Source of the DNA: Apostichopus japonicus
Taxonomy: Eukaryota; Echinodermata; Holothuroidea; Aspidochirotida; Stichopodidae
Assembly: GCF_037975245.1 (NCBI RefSeq)
Contig: NC_092574.1
Location: forward strand, 22,509,713-22,573,712
Length of the DNA: 64,000 nt
Reading direction: 5' to 3'
Shown: positions 12,317 through 24,324 of the stretch, in pieces
Layout of the letters: the number at the start of each line of letters is the position of its first letter
How positions within the stretch are numbered: the stretch's first letter is position 1
Position numbers and translations under genes: made by a program
The notes under the pieces: generated by a model
Seen by the model: only the letters and a program-made list of their open reading frames with translations
Database searches by the model: none
Told to the model about the DNA's origin: nothing

Positions 12317-15300
12317 TTTATTCGTTTGACTAGCCAACCAACCAATTTACAACAATACAGTAGAAAAGTCGAAATTGTTTAAATTATCTAATTTTGTCTT
12401 TAAAATGTGCTTTCTAAAATAGCTTAGGCTATATACACATACTATGAAAAATGACCGGGCGACGACATGAAAAGGATCGAATCAAATTCGATTTAATACT
12501 AGCCCGTTTTGGTGAAAAATCTTGGCAATTGATGAACATTGATTAATTGTAACCTTAGTTTGAGAAATATGAATCAGAAATGTTTGGGAAACTTGTTAAG
12601 CCAACCCAAAATTCCCTTTCCCTTTTTTTTTTTTTTTACAAACCTGACTATAAAGTCCGCTTCCATTGTCCATGGACACTTATCGTCTAAATACCATGAT
12701 ATATACCTGAATATAAATTGGTTATACTCTTTGGATATTGGCTACAAACAAATAAATACCTGACCGCCTATACAATCTATTTTATATAATTATACGTGTT
12801 TTTTTAATGAATTTCACCAACAGGTAGAGGTATGTGTGACTATAGTACTAGGTTCCTTTTACACAAGTATAGGGACCCTGTCAATAAAGCTAACAATCCA
12901 AGCCCTACAAGCTTCTTTTTTCTCTCCCCTGGGCGCCATGGATGTCAAAAGGATTATCTTGGAAGAAAAGACTTTTACGATTCGGTTACTCAAGTCAATG
13001 GGTGTCAGACTGGGATATCTTTAGAATCACTGGACATCGAAGTAAAGATGTCAATCCACCATCAGTTTGGCAAATTTGGTGATTGTTCTCTTAACGACTG
13101 GGAGGCGGAGAGGGGTCTTAACCGGCCATTTCATTGTCCTGAGACAGACACCTATGCCAAAGGCTGCTTTCATGAAAGAAGTGGAAGAGGTTGACTTTAC
13201 AATAGAGAGTAACGGAGAGTTCGGTATCATCATCATCCTCATCATCTCCTTCACTATGGGATTATTAACTGATGGAGATGAAGAGGGGGATTTTTATACA
13301 AGGCTGAGAGTATAACGTCACCAAAATGATCCTGAAATGAGGGGATCAAAAGGAGAGTGACTGAAAAGTCAATTGAAGACTCTCTTTGTCGTGGACATGA
13401 AGGAAAGCAAATTAGGACCACTAAAATTGACAGGTTGGACAATGGACTGGATAGCGATAATTGGCGTCCAATGGTGCAGCGACAGGGCTATGTATAGGGA
13501 GCCTAATAACTGAGCATTGTTGGGCTATTTAACATGTTAGGCTATAAACAAATAGTAAAACGAGGCTATACAGATAGTTAACTAAACATTACTGTACAAA
13601 CCACATTGCACACGATATATTAAATGATGTAATGGCACGAGGGGGGGGGGGGGGGGCTGTGAAAGAGGAAGGCTACTGCCCTGGCTTTGAAAAGTGGGGG
13701 AAGTATGTTTCTGACCGCCTAATTTTGTCACTAGGCACTAACTTATCACTATGCAGTGATAAATCATTCAGCAGGATCATATGTATCGGTAAAAGGAGTG
13801 CCAAGCAATCACATGCTACATTATACATATGTATCTATGATATATGATGCATATGCCACGTAAAACGTCCATATTGTTTTTGGTTTTTTTTTCAAAATTT
13901 CGAGGAAAATCATAAGATTCGCGCAGTTTACAACAGTGGAAAGTTGGACATAAAATTATCGAGATTCTCAACGTCCCATTTGGGCCCCATGAACATCGAC
14001 AAAACTAAAGTTCTTCTGGTGAAGATCTCACCCCCTCCCCCTACTGGTTTTCTGCTCCTCGTTTTTTGATCTGGATATTCTATAGAGGTATGGTTTGGTT
14101 TGAACGAAATGTATTTATAACATCTCATCGTGGAGAGACCCATTCAACCTGTCCATACGGTGCTACCTATATACCTTCACGAGCCACGAATTTATATACC
14201 GTATAACCGCACATAACAGCAGCAACATATAATGTGTAAGCAATGTACCAATTACACGACATCAGTCAACCAGTTTTCAATAAATCTTTGCTCGCTCGAT
14301 TAACGAACTTTCTCAAATTGCCTTTACACACACAAAAAGGAAATTCTCCCTGCGAAACTAATCGGAATATTTGCCAAATATATATTCGCGCATTACAGTG
14401 ATATAATTTCCTTTTTTTAGGGTGTTTTCTAACTACAAACTTTTTTTTTGCAAACATATGTTTTCCCCAATCGACAAAGATCTTCTATTTATACCTTTCT
14501 TGTTGTTGTTGTTTTTTGTCGAAGTTTAAGCAGTCATGTCCGATTATCCAACTACAAAAGTTGATGTCTAAGGAAGTCGACGGTTTCCAGCACGCGCGTG
14601 CACCTGTTTTTCTGATGCCTTCATGGGAAATGAAGAAATTTTCGTTTGTTATCAGAAACTCTTCCCGAAGGCCCAATAGCTGATGAGGTTGTTTCCCGAT
14701 CGATACCAGTGGGGATAGGGCAGATTCAAGGTTATAGACCCCAAAGAAATTAGCTTTCCAACACTGTGAACTATATATGTATAGATGCTGATATAAGTCA
14801 TCGATATGTGGTACGTCTGTGTCAAAGTTATTGCAAGACGGTGGGCATGTTTCTACTCCAAATAGAAAGAAAAAAAAAACAATTACAAAGAACATTGCAG
14901 TTATCAACTACAACAGTTATCCATGCATCGTAAATGATGTAACTGGATAAGAGAAGTGAAAATACACGACTGGACCTCAAGTTAGTACTATCATAGGCGA
15001 TTAAAGGACATACAGATGATTGGGCAAACATTTTCATCCTTAAAACGATCGAAGATTAACTGGTGAATACGTCAACTAAGGTACTATACTAGAAGGAACC
15101 TTCATCGGGGTCCCTATTTGACTTGACAATGAAATCTCTTTTATCTTATTGTGTCCAGTTGTCGCGTGCTTCACGACACCCAAATCGGCTTCATAGGCGA
15201 TAAGAGACGCCAATACGTAACAATGTACCATAGGTGGTTCCCCATACATACATTCAACTTCAAAGAATGCTACCAACATTTATATTTGACATTTCCTCAT

Positions 15301-15412
15301 TTAGATGAGGAAATTTAAGCTAATCAGACTGATGAAAAGTTTCGTTCCAAGTTTTATAGATATGTTCTTTTCAAGATTATCAGCTCTGTACCAAAATCGG
15401 AACATGAAGCGA
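12316..15412. other. No gene recognised; simple repeats and AT-rich DNA
   Basis: Overlapping open frames of 120-140 codons occur at 12832-13194 (plus) and 14485-14907 (minus). They show no recognisable domain, no splice context and no codon bias distinguishing them from background. A 16-base G run lies at 13641-13656. The region is best treated as non-coding. Confidence 0.5.
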
Positions 15413-15520
15413 GCATCCGTGATATGTCCACATGTAGATGCATCCGTGAAATGTCTACACATCGATGCATCCTTGATACGTCCACGTGTAGATGCATCCG
15501 TGGTATGTCCACATATCGAT
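15413..15520. repeat. 27-bp minisatellite, four copies
   Basis: Four head-to-tail 27-base units begin GCATCC(G/T)TG and end with (T/A)(C/G)GAT or TAGAT. Copies differ at a few positions, several of which alternate between the odd and even units (GTAGAT and ATCGAT endings), hinting at a 54-base higher-order unit. Because 27 is divisible by three the repeat stays open and produces the 152-codon frame at 15305-15763, which encodes repeated (C/R)PxVDAS-like segments. I do not regard that frame as a gene. Confidence 0.9.
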
Positions 15521-18500
15521 CTACACGAAAATGTTGTTTGGTGTATAACTCAATTACAATCATCACTTTACGTCAAAAATTTAAGTTACCTTAAAAGTAT
15601 CCATTTAACGTTTATATGCGATAGAAGGTCACCTCGGAGAAACCCCTTTATTTATATAAATTTAAAGCAACATAAAGAATTAATTTCCTCGCAAACTGAT
15701 CATAATTTGGCGAAAACTGATGAATTTTTGACACGATTGCATGACGATGGAAAACATGACTGAACAGACTGAATAGACTAATGAAACAAGTTTCGATATT
15801 GCAGCGGGTTTTTGTTTGTTACAAATTTGACTATTTTGTAAATATTTATTGAAAATTGTATGATAATTTTGTCATACATATTTTCATCATTTTTGGCTAC
15901 ATTTTGATTTTTTATAATTGGTACTTGCCAGCCGTACATATATAGGCTCAAAAATGTGCTCGCTATCACACGTATAACTGAGCATGGTATAAAGACTGCT
16001 GTTAGGAACTAATGCCAAGCATTACATCAACTACCAGTTGCAGATAAACAACCTTTCCTTTGTCATAATGGAGTGGGGAAGGGGGAATGGGGGGGGGGAC
16101 AACAGGACTACTTATACTTGTCACACCTTTGAGCTTACACTTTGAATATGCTATATTGTAAATTGCATCAAATCGCTTACCACATCTCGTTAACATATCA
16201 AGTACAAACATGTGGTATAGGACCTATAAGCTATCAATCAATCAGCTACACATTATAAGGTGAAGATTTCAAAGTACTTTACACGCATATTTCTAAAGCG
16301 GTCCGTAGACTGATAGGCTCATGTGGTTAAGAAAGATTGTTATAAAAAAAAACATGGGTTTTTTTATCCGTCAGTATACAAATATATGGTTAATAACAAT
16401 ATTTTTGTTATTGAGGAATAAATTGCCAAATGTGAGGTTTTGTTGCGTTGGCTAGTATAGTCTCGGCGTAATGGTATACGAAAAGTTCCATACGAGTATA
16501 CAGTGTGTGTAATGTGTGGGCGTTCAAAAAAAAAAATGTAAACGAATTTCAATTAGGATACAGAATAGGCGTTTATGCACTTGGATACATGCGGACCACG
16601 GATTGGAGGAAATATTTTTGAATATTTGCACAATCGGTACTTATGACTATACGTAAGCCTGTACGTAAACTAGCATATACATGGTTCATTGAAAGTACGC
16701 CGAGAAAGCATAATCGATATTTACCATTCAGTTTAGACTTGTTTGAACATTGCTCGGGAGTTGATTTCAATCAGTAGATTGAAAATTCACGTTTCCTTAA
16801 TAAAAATTTCATTCCAATTAACGTTTTAAATCAATGACGAAACCGAAAACAATAGAATCGGAAAATGCCAATTCTGTGTGTCAGGTTCATCCCAAAAGTG
16901 AAGGTAAAATAGGTGATAAGTAACCCAATGGTCGGAAACTTTGATCGATTTAGCATACCGTACAGGTTGTCCAGTTTGACGCAGTCGAAATTCAGATTCA
17001 AATTTCCATAACGGAAAAAAATTGGGGGAAAGAAGGCTCACAGCAGCAAGCAGCGCAGGCTAAGTTTGATCGCTGGCTTTGTATATCATGTTGAATTGTT
17101 GACCCCCCCCCCCAAAAAAAAAAATACATCGAAGTTTGATCACAATTTACTTATAGATATATTACCGAATATTAATTAACGAACACTAATAAATTCATTT
17201 GACTCTCGCGATTAACATTGTCTCCCCGATATGTCGTGAACAAATCTATATCCGAATGAACTATAACTGAAATAGAATTCGATTAAGTCTGTTATTAAAT
17301 TAAGCATGTATAAATATTGTTCATGATGTGCTGCGTATATTAATCCATATCCATACGCCATGTGGATTCTGGTCACATACCCCTTCACACACCCCCCCCA
17401 CCCACACCCGCACCCGCACACTGGCACACACATACACATACATCTAACTGTAAAGGGAAATCGTAATTCGAAAAAGAAGTGTGACTATTCCTTTAAGGAG
17501 AAAACATTTGTGCGTCATCCAACCGTAAGTAGTTGCCGTCGTCTGCTTCCAACAAAAAAAACCTCCTACCATCTTTTTACGAGGAGACGGAATGAGAAAT
17601 ACCCAAAAGAAGGGTCGACCCCTCTGAGGTTAGTTTTCGTTACTAATATACAAAAATATGGACGACTCAAGATAAACTGTTATGTTTCGCTGGGTCATTT
17701 ACCAAAGTTATAATTGATAGTCGTTGGGGCGGGAAGGCAATCTGGATTATGTCAAAACAAACTAACACTTGGCGGTATTAACAAGTGCGGTAAAGCGTTG
17801 ACGGTTATCGTGTTGAAGAGCCTGAACGACGGCCTGGCCTGTACTAGGTTATCGCTTTAGCGTGAATGGAGAACGGTATGTGTTGTTGAAGGATGGCGGA
17901 TGGGAAAGTCACGGCAGCAGTACTACCAGCTGCACACGGTTTGGCTGGGGAAATGGGTTGGGGGGTGGGGAGGGAGATTGGGGTGGGATTGTGGGTGGGC
18001 GATGTCTTAAGGGGTACATGTGGGAGAAAGGGATTGTGGGTGAAGGGAGTGTGCATGGGTGAAGGGGAGTGTAAAGAATGGGTGGGTGGGTGGGGGTATG
18101 GGGAATATGGGTGAAGGGTTGTGTGGTGGAGATAGTCAAGACATAACTTCATTTCTCGTTTCACATATCCACTTGTAAAAATATACTGGTTTCATGCCTT
18201 GAATGGTAGTCTCAAACTTCATTTATTGATGTGAGACAGAAGGTTCATTTCTAAATGGCAGTCTGAACTCACTCGTTTAACGATCCAACAAGTTACAAAC
18301 GAAACGATGGGTCCTTATTGAATTCAGTCAGTTAAAAAGCACGTCACCATTCCCACTCCGGGAGTTTCCGAGTGCTTTGGGAAGGGAGGGTTGGATTAAA
18401 TGAACTTAAATCATAAGTCTGTTTCTTAACACACAAGAGCATCGCCTAGTACTTCCAATATATAAAATTCGACTACCACAAGTGACAATAGCCCTATCGT

Positions 18501-18690
18501 TGGTTTTAACACTTGCAAATTTAGCGTGTGCTAGTTGGTATAGCCTTTCAACCGATCTATGGGAAATTGCCTTCTTTACATGTTACTCATTTAAACAAAC
18601 CGGTAATTGAATTATCCAAACCAAACAGTCAGATACAGCGGCACTGAAAGCATGTTCTGAAAAACGTTATATTTATATATATATATATAT
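15521..18690. other. No gene recognised
   Basis: AT-rich sequence with C/G homopolymers (16089-16098, 17104-17113), a C/A-rich patch at 17390-17440 and a G-rich GGGTGGGTGGGGG-type tract at about 17940-18120. No domain or credible exon was found on either strand. Confidence 0.5.
17940..18120. repeat. G-rich low-complexity tract
   Basis: Runs of GGG separated by one to five bases on the plus strand, with repeated GGTGAAGGG and GGTGGG blocks. Both strands are open as a consequence of composition only. Quadruplex-forming potential is inferred. Confidence 0.6.
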
Positions 18691-19367
18691 CAGGCGCGTA
18701 TCCAGGATTTTCTAACCCGGGGGGCGCGAATTACTATCTTAGCGGAGCGCCACCATCGGTTGGCGCGGAGCGTACAAGAAAATTTCTGGTTTTGATACCC
18801 CCCAGATCACCGGAAATGGCACTTCTCGGGTTTGAAAATGACCAACCAGATGTGCACGATTGCCTGAGAATCAAGTATTTCCCAAAAGTTTTTTCCCATC
18901 CATAACCTTTTTGAAGATTGTCACCAGTCACACATCATGTTCGACCTCATTGCATGTCCTATGGATCATTGCTTTTGGAGGTAATTCTACGTCACGGCCC
19001 ACAATATCCGAAAGCCCCACTTTTGAAGGTTTTAAGCCCATTATTTGTTGAGAATTTGAAAATTCACATTTCTCGTGAATAAAATCACTTTTAAACATAC
19101 CCATAATGTTGCACAAAATTCAATCTATGGACAACCAATATAGAAAAACCTCCTGGAACCCCTAACAGACAGGTCAAAATTACACGAGTAGAGGAAAGTA
19201 TGATGAAGAATGTTGGTGAGGAAATTTTTGAAAATTCAGACAGAGTTAATTTATTGTAGTAGAAATATTGCAACCTCTTATAATGGCTATTATAAAACTT
19301 GGTTGAAGGGAATGAAAAATACCAGATATTTCCGATATCAGGTATATCGAACCGAACACTACACACA

Positions 19368-19795
19368 TAGGCGTAGGTCCCGTAGGAGGCGGGGGCTGCA
19401 GCCCCCCCCCCCCCCCGCAACCATTTTTTTCGGGCACCTACTGAAAGAAACATAAATAGCAATGAATAGCTTAAAAATGATCTCCTTGGTAATTAAAATA
19501 AAGTTCTAAGCTTGGCCGACATTACTACTGTAAAAGAGAGTTTTGACATAAATGGATCTGTATGCTTTTTCTCCATCTACATGAGACATTTGGTAGTTTA
19601 CATTAGCATCCGGCGGTATACTGTGCAACTTCCACGGACCGTTAGGTAAACGATGCCATGCAATGTAATGAGCGATGCTTGCTTACATGATATTGGCATC
19701 GATATGTTGAACGCGCGTTTCGCGCGCGAAAAATTTTGGCTTTTTTCGGGCAAGTCATTTCAGCCCCCAAATCCAATTGGGCTCCTACGCCTTTG
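19368..19795. mobile_element. Nested short inverted-repeat element with 10-bp direct duplication
   Basis: The termini AGGCGTAGG and CCTACGCCT face each other. The flanks carry an identical ACTACACACA at 19358-19367 and 19796-19805. The internal sequence includes GGCTGCAG followed by a long C run, and no coding frame is convincing. It interrupts the larger 18691-20627 element, so it inserted later. The duplication is one or two bases longer than the 8 bp usual for hAT, possibly by chance extension. Confidence 0.65.
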
Positions 19796-20410
19796 ACTAC
19801 ACACAAAGACAGTTTTTGAGGCTGTTCATCGTGGAACATGCATTCAATGCTCACTGATATGATGTTATATTGTTCTTTGCTTTACAAATTCGAACAGTCG
19901 TGTAGCGAGTAATTGCCAAGAGAGGGGCGAAGCCTGTAGGCAAACTATCTAAGCGAAGCGCCACCATGTGTTGGTGCGAAGCGTTCAATAAAAATTTTGG
20001 CCGAAAATGCCTCCCAGATCGCTGGAAATGACACTTCCCAGGCCTTGTAAGTTGCATCTAAGCATTGTCTATTTTGAAATTACTAGCGATGTCATAAAGA
20101 AAATTTGCTCGGGGGGGGGGGGGCGGTCGCCCCCTTCCCGAAATGCCTCATGTTCCCCGACGACTCGGTCGAGTTCAAGACCAGCCACAGTTGGTTCCAT
20201 ATAGCACAATTGTACAATTGTTTAAGGCGTCCATACACACACACGCGTTGTGATAGACCATATAGTATTTATATATATACATTAGTGAGAGAGGAAAAAT
20301 GGAAACGTCAAAAATGGAGTTGTCGGTGTAAGGGGTACGGTGAGGCGCAAACCCCCTCCGTAATCCTCGATCTGTCACTGGCTACCATGTGTATATAATA
20401 GGGATCAGCG

Positions 20411-20583
20411 CTTTAACTATGACTGTTCCTCTTTCTCTTCCCGAGGTCTTGGCTATCTTCTACTCCCTCCTTTTCTCCTTTTCTCTCTTTTTTCTTTTTC
20501 TTTTCCCTTCCTTCCTCTCCTCCTTTTCTTTTTCCCCCTCCTTTTCCCTTTTTTCTTCTCTTTTTTCTCTCCTCTTTTCCTTA
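20411..20583. repeat. Polypyrimidine tract
   Basis: About 170 bases of almost uninterrupted C and T (TTTTCTCC, CCTTCC blocks) on the plus strand. The reverse strand encodes only Lys/Arg/Glu-rich frames, which are compositional. The tract ends against a GGGGGGCGCGCGCCCCC near-palindrome at the right end of the hAT-like element. Triplex-forming potential is inference. Confidence 0.8.
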
Positions 20584-20627
20584 CCCGGGGGGCGCGCGCC
20601 CCCAACGCCCCCCCGGATACGCACCTG

Positions 20628-23600
20628 TATATATAATGAGGTGGTTGGCCAGGTAATTCGTATAACTTGATGATGCTGTTTAAATCCCACGCACCTGCTG
20701 TTTGTTCTAACACCTTTCAGACAATCTTGCCAAATATGTTCTGGTTCTTACCAGTTACGAGAACACGTACTGGTCTGTACAATAGTGCATATGTGAGACT
20801 TGGTGTGAGTACAATTATCACTGTAGATATGTGTGACCATGGATTCGATGTTCACATATATTCAATGGTCACTGTGGGTTTACGTGCGACTTATGCGTGC
20901 ATGTGTATTGGTGTACATATGTTAATACAAGCTATACATGTATGCTGATTTGCAAATGTGACTTTACTGCTTTGGATAAATGTGTACGCTGACGTTGATA
21001 TGCGTAGAGTTTGCTTATATCGATAAAGGAGTCCTTAAAAAACGAGGACACCCACGCTGGTGTGAAGGTGTCTACATGTTGGTGTTGTGTCTATGTGATT
21101 ATGTTGAGATGAACACAAATCAACGACCGTCCATTAGGTTGTTAAGAACCCCCCGCTGACTCAACATAGCAATGAAAAGAGCACGGAATCTATGACGGTA
21201 TTGACACATTCACATATAGCGCCCTCGCTTCATAACAAAACTTTTTGGTTTTGTTGGCCTACAGGTATTAGTTCGCTGTGCACAACACTGCTCAAACATT
21301 CACTCTGTTCGCTTCATGCGAGAGTACGTATTATGTGCTGGTGTACTTAAGTCTTCAAATCGGGAAATTTTGGATACATGCAAGATAAGAAAATAAGCAG
21401 TATAAGGATGGTAAAAGAGGTGAGGGCGCACATAAGAAAGAATCTTGAATAATATCATCAGATCCTTTATATCCTTTAGTAGAAGTAGCATTCTGAGGCT
21501 TGTTTGAAAATCGAAACCACAAACAGCTGCCCTCATATACGGCGTCGTTTTAGGAAGAAAACCTTTGGTACTATATCACCTGAAAATGTATATAAAATTT
21601 ATCATCATTAATGTAAAATGCTTACCGACATGTTGTTGTAGAAACATGTTGTTATTATATATTATAATGATTTTATGTATCATTCTTATGTCAAATCATA
21701 TCATCAAAACTATTGACAATTTTAAAAGAAAATCAGCTTGAAGTATCGAGCTCAAATTTGCTATATAGCCTTATACCGTTTTTCTTCAATTCGTAAATTT
21801 AACCAAAAGTCTCATTAAATATTCGTGAGGTAAAACTCATTTCTATAAATTCCCAATCTATCAATCAAGTTTTTTATTCTTTTATGAATTTTTCCCAGAT
21901 ATATTATCCCCAGAGATATTTTTGCTGCAACTTAATATTTATGAAATTAAATCAAAAATGTCTTAACTAAACATTTTTTTTTGGAGGAAAAAGAAGCGAT
22001 TTTAATTTTCTGCATGATCTAATTCAAGTTATAACATCAAAGTTATATCTATGCCAGTATGGTTTATATATTAGGCAATATAAACACTCAAAGATTAACA
22101 TTCAACTACATATGCCTGCGTGGGGTGTTTTAGTTTTATGGTATGACAGAACGACCATTTCAAGGGACTTAAAAATGACATTATAACCCTATCGGTAACG
22201 ACGAATATGAACTAATATTAAACAAACACCCAAAAAATAAGAAGCAAAATACAACCACGAGACCCCATAAAATAAAGGATAACGTCCCTAGTTGTTGTTT
22301 TTTTTTTGTCATTAAAGATTCATTGGTAAGGATTCCCGAAGTTTGGTACCTTTAATATTACTCACCCCCCACCCCTACTCGGGTTGGGGGTGATTAAGGC
22401 GCTACTGAATCGAGGTCTTTGCCTTCCTTTCATAAGGTTTACGGAGTCTTTCTTATTGTGGTTCCTCACTTTGAATATAACTCGAACGATAACTAGATTT
22501 TATTTTCCGTGATTGAGAACAATACAACAATAATGGAAATCTAAATAAGTAAGCCCATGAACATTAAATATTGTAGGTAAAGACTCCTAACATATAACAC
22601 ATATGCCTGTAACACAATCATTAAACAAAATACATGCCCCCCCCCCCTCCCCCACCCCACCCCTTTTCTATCTTCCATCGTCACGACGCAAATGTTTATT
22701 TCCAAGCAAGGTAACTTATAACTTATGAACATGTAAAGTGAAGCCAGAAACTACATTTGATACCCGGCACTAAAATGATACACCCCATGACCTAATTTTG
22801 CTCTGTACAAGTCATAACAACCAATCCGGACCTATTAGTACCATCCGTCTTCAAATGCTTGAAGAAAAATTAAGTTGTAACTTACTACTAACAACATCTT
22901 CTATATTACATTTCTTTTCCTTCGCGAAATAATACAGAATACAGTATTCTCTTGTCTATATCAAATCATAAAGTTCAAACAAGTACGTGGGGGCGTGGCT
23001 TTTTGTTACGTTATACGCGCCAATACACACACTATTAATCTACTCAGGACGAAGTTTTCAAAGGCTGGCTCTGATTGGTGCAAACTAATGAATTAATGGC
23101 ATACCAAGCGAGTTTCTCAGCCAATCCCCGAGGGCGTACTACTATTGACTGGCTCGGAACGTGCACTGGGCCCCGTGTTGGAGTGAGTATGAAATATACA
23201 CATCATCCAATATGCATTACTGTGTACACTGAAAGTGTAATTCAAGCCAATACAAAGCCAGTTGAATCGAACGGTTTAGGCTAGGGAAAAGCCAACGGGT
23301 AAAGAAAACACCAACACAGCATGGAGTGATTCCATCTAAAACACGACCAAAATAAAAGAAGGCAGCGACAAATATTTTGTTGGTATTTGCACGTGGGTTA
23401 CTACCTCATAAAGTCTTGTGGAAATTGTACGTGAGAACGAACGGGACGTTTAGTACAAGGAAGCCGAACAAAATTTATACAGACAAATATTTGTCTGTCT
23501 TACATTCGAGCGACTGAAAATAATTTTAACGAACTTATATTCATTTTCCGATAAAACCAGGCAACTCATGATTTTGTTAAAACTGTTATTTGTTGATGTT

Positions 23601-24070
23601 TATTTCATATAATCTTACCAAATTAAAGTAAATTCAAATCTGAAACGACGCGAAAAAGTTTGTTAATAAAAGCGTATACTTTCCAGCTACTGTAGTACAC
23701 AGAATAACTTTTGACAGGAGGAAACCGGACCAGCGGGACTTTGAGGTTTTCACTTGAGACACGGTAACCCGCTGAAATACGGATGTAGTTTTACTCGAGA
23801 AACTTGTTAAGATCGCTTCATAACTGAATACGACGTTAATTTGCTTGCTGTGGAGTTAACTTCTGGATGTTCCGACTTCCAGCTGTTACCAAGAGCAACG
23901 TTCCATAAAGTGTTTGTCAATCCATGAATCAACACTGTTTGTTGACAAAGCAATCCTTGACATTGTACCAGGATCAGGAACTTTTTTAAAAAGTGCAATA
24001 ACTTCTTTCCGTGCAAAGTGACTCTTAATCAATTAGCAGTTACAAGTCAACCGAGTTTTAACACAGTTGG
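20628..24070. other. Upstream flank of the MAB21-like gene; no gene recognised
   Basis: AT-rich DNA without credible exons. It may contain regulatory sequence for the downstream MAB21-like gene, since developmental genes of this class commonly have distal elements. No specific element can be assigned from one sequence. A C-rich patch lies at 22640-22665. Confidence 0.4.
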
Positions 24071-24077
24071 TATATAC
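24071..24077 (+). promoter_or_regulatory. Candidate TATA box of the MAB21-like gene
   Basis: TATATAC lies about 190 bases upstream of the first in-frame ATG and 250 upstream of the conserved start, and no intron appears necessary between them. In AT-rich DNA such a match is weak evidence. Confidence 0.2.
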
Positions 24078-24324
24078 TTTTAATCACCTCTTCAACACAC
24101 TGAAATCGACCGAACATTAGTTAACTTCGCTTGTTTGTTTTTTGCCCCAAAGTTTTTAATGGGTCATTTACCGAACTGAAAAGGCGGTTAAACTTTCAGC
24201 GTATTTTTAATCATACAGTGGAAGTTCTTACCAAGGGCGCAGCTTCGAAGTTGTTTTCCTCATGACTGACATATTGGTCTCCCATCTCTTGGACCAAGAG
24301 AGACACTACAAACTGGCCGAGACA

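Larger units (their letters stand above)
18691..20627. mobile_element. Non-autonomous hAT-like DNA transposon (composite)
   Basis: The ends are inverted repeats: CAGGCGCGTATCC at 18691 and the complement of CAGGTGCGTATCC ending at 20627 (12 of 13 match). The element sits in a TA-rich target: at least seven bases (TATATAT) flank both sides, compatible with but not proving an 8-bp target duplication. There is no transposase frame. Inside are an ACTATCTTAGCGGAGCGCC-type module at about 18734-18835, a diverged second copy near 19946-20045, a second nested element, and a 170-base pyrimidine tract near the right end. CAGG-type termini suggest the hAT superfamily, as inference. Confidence 0.7.

Noticed and set aside
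12008-12382. 124-codon open frame
   Set aside because: It runs through the tRNA-like SINE head and the (TA)n tail, so it is a by-product of repeats.
12832-13315. Overlapping 120- and 82-codon frames
   Set aside because: Considered as a possible gene fragment because two frames are long, but no domain, consistent frame or splice signals were found.
14485-14907. 140-codon open frame on the minus strand
   Set aside because: It has random-looking composition with a poly-A/poly-T derived hydrophobic start, and no homology I recognise.
15305-15763. 152-codon open frame
   Set aside because: It is held open by the 27-bp minisatellite and has no recognisable domain or codon signature.
20453-20713. 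Lys/Glu/Arg-rich frames on the minus strand
   Set aside because: They derive entirely from the polypyrimidine tract.
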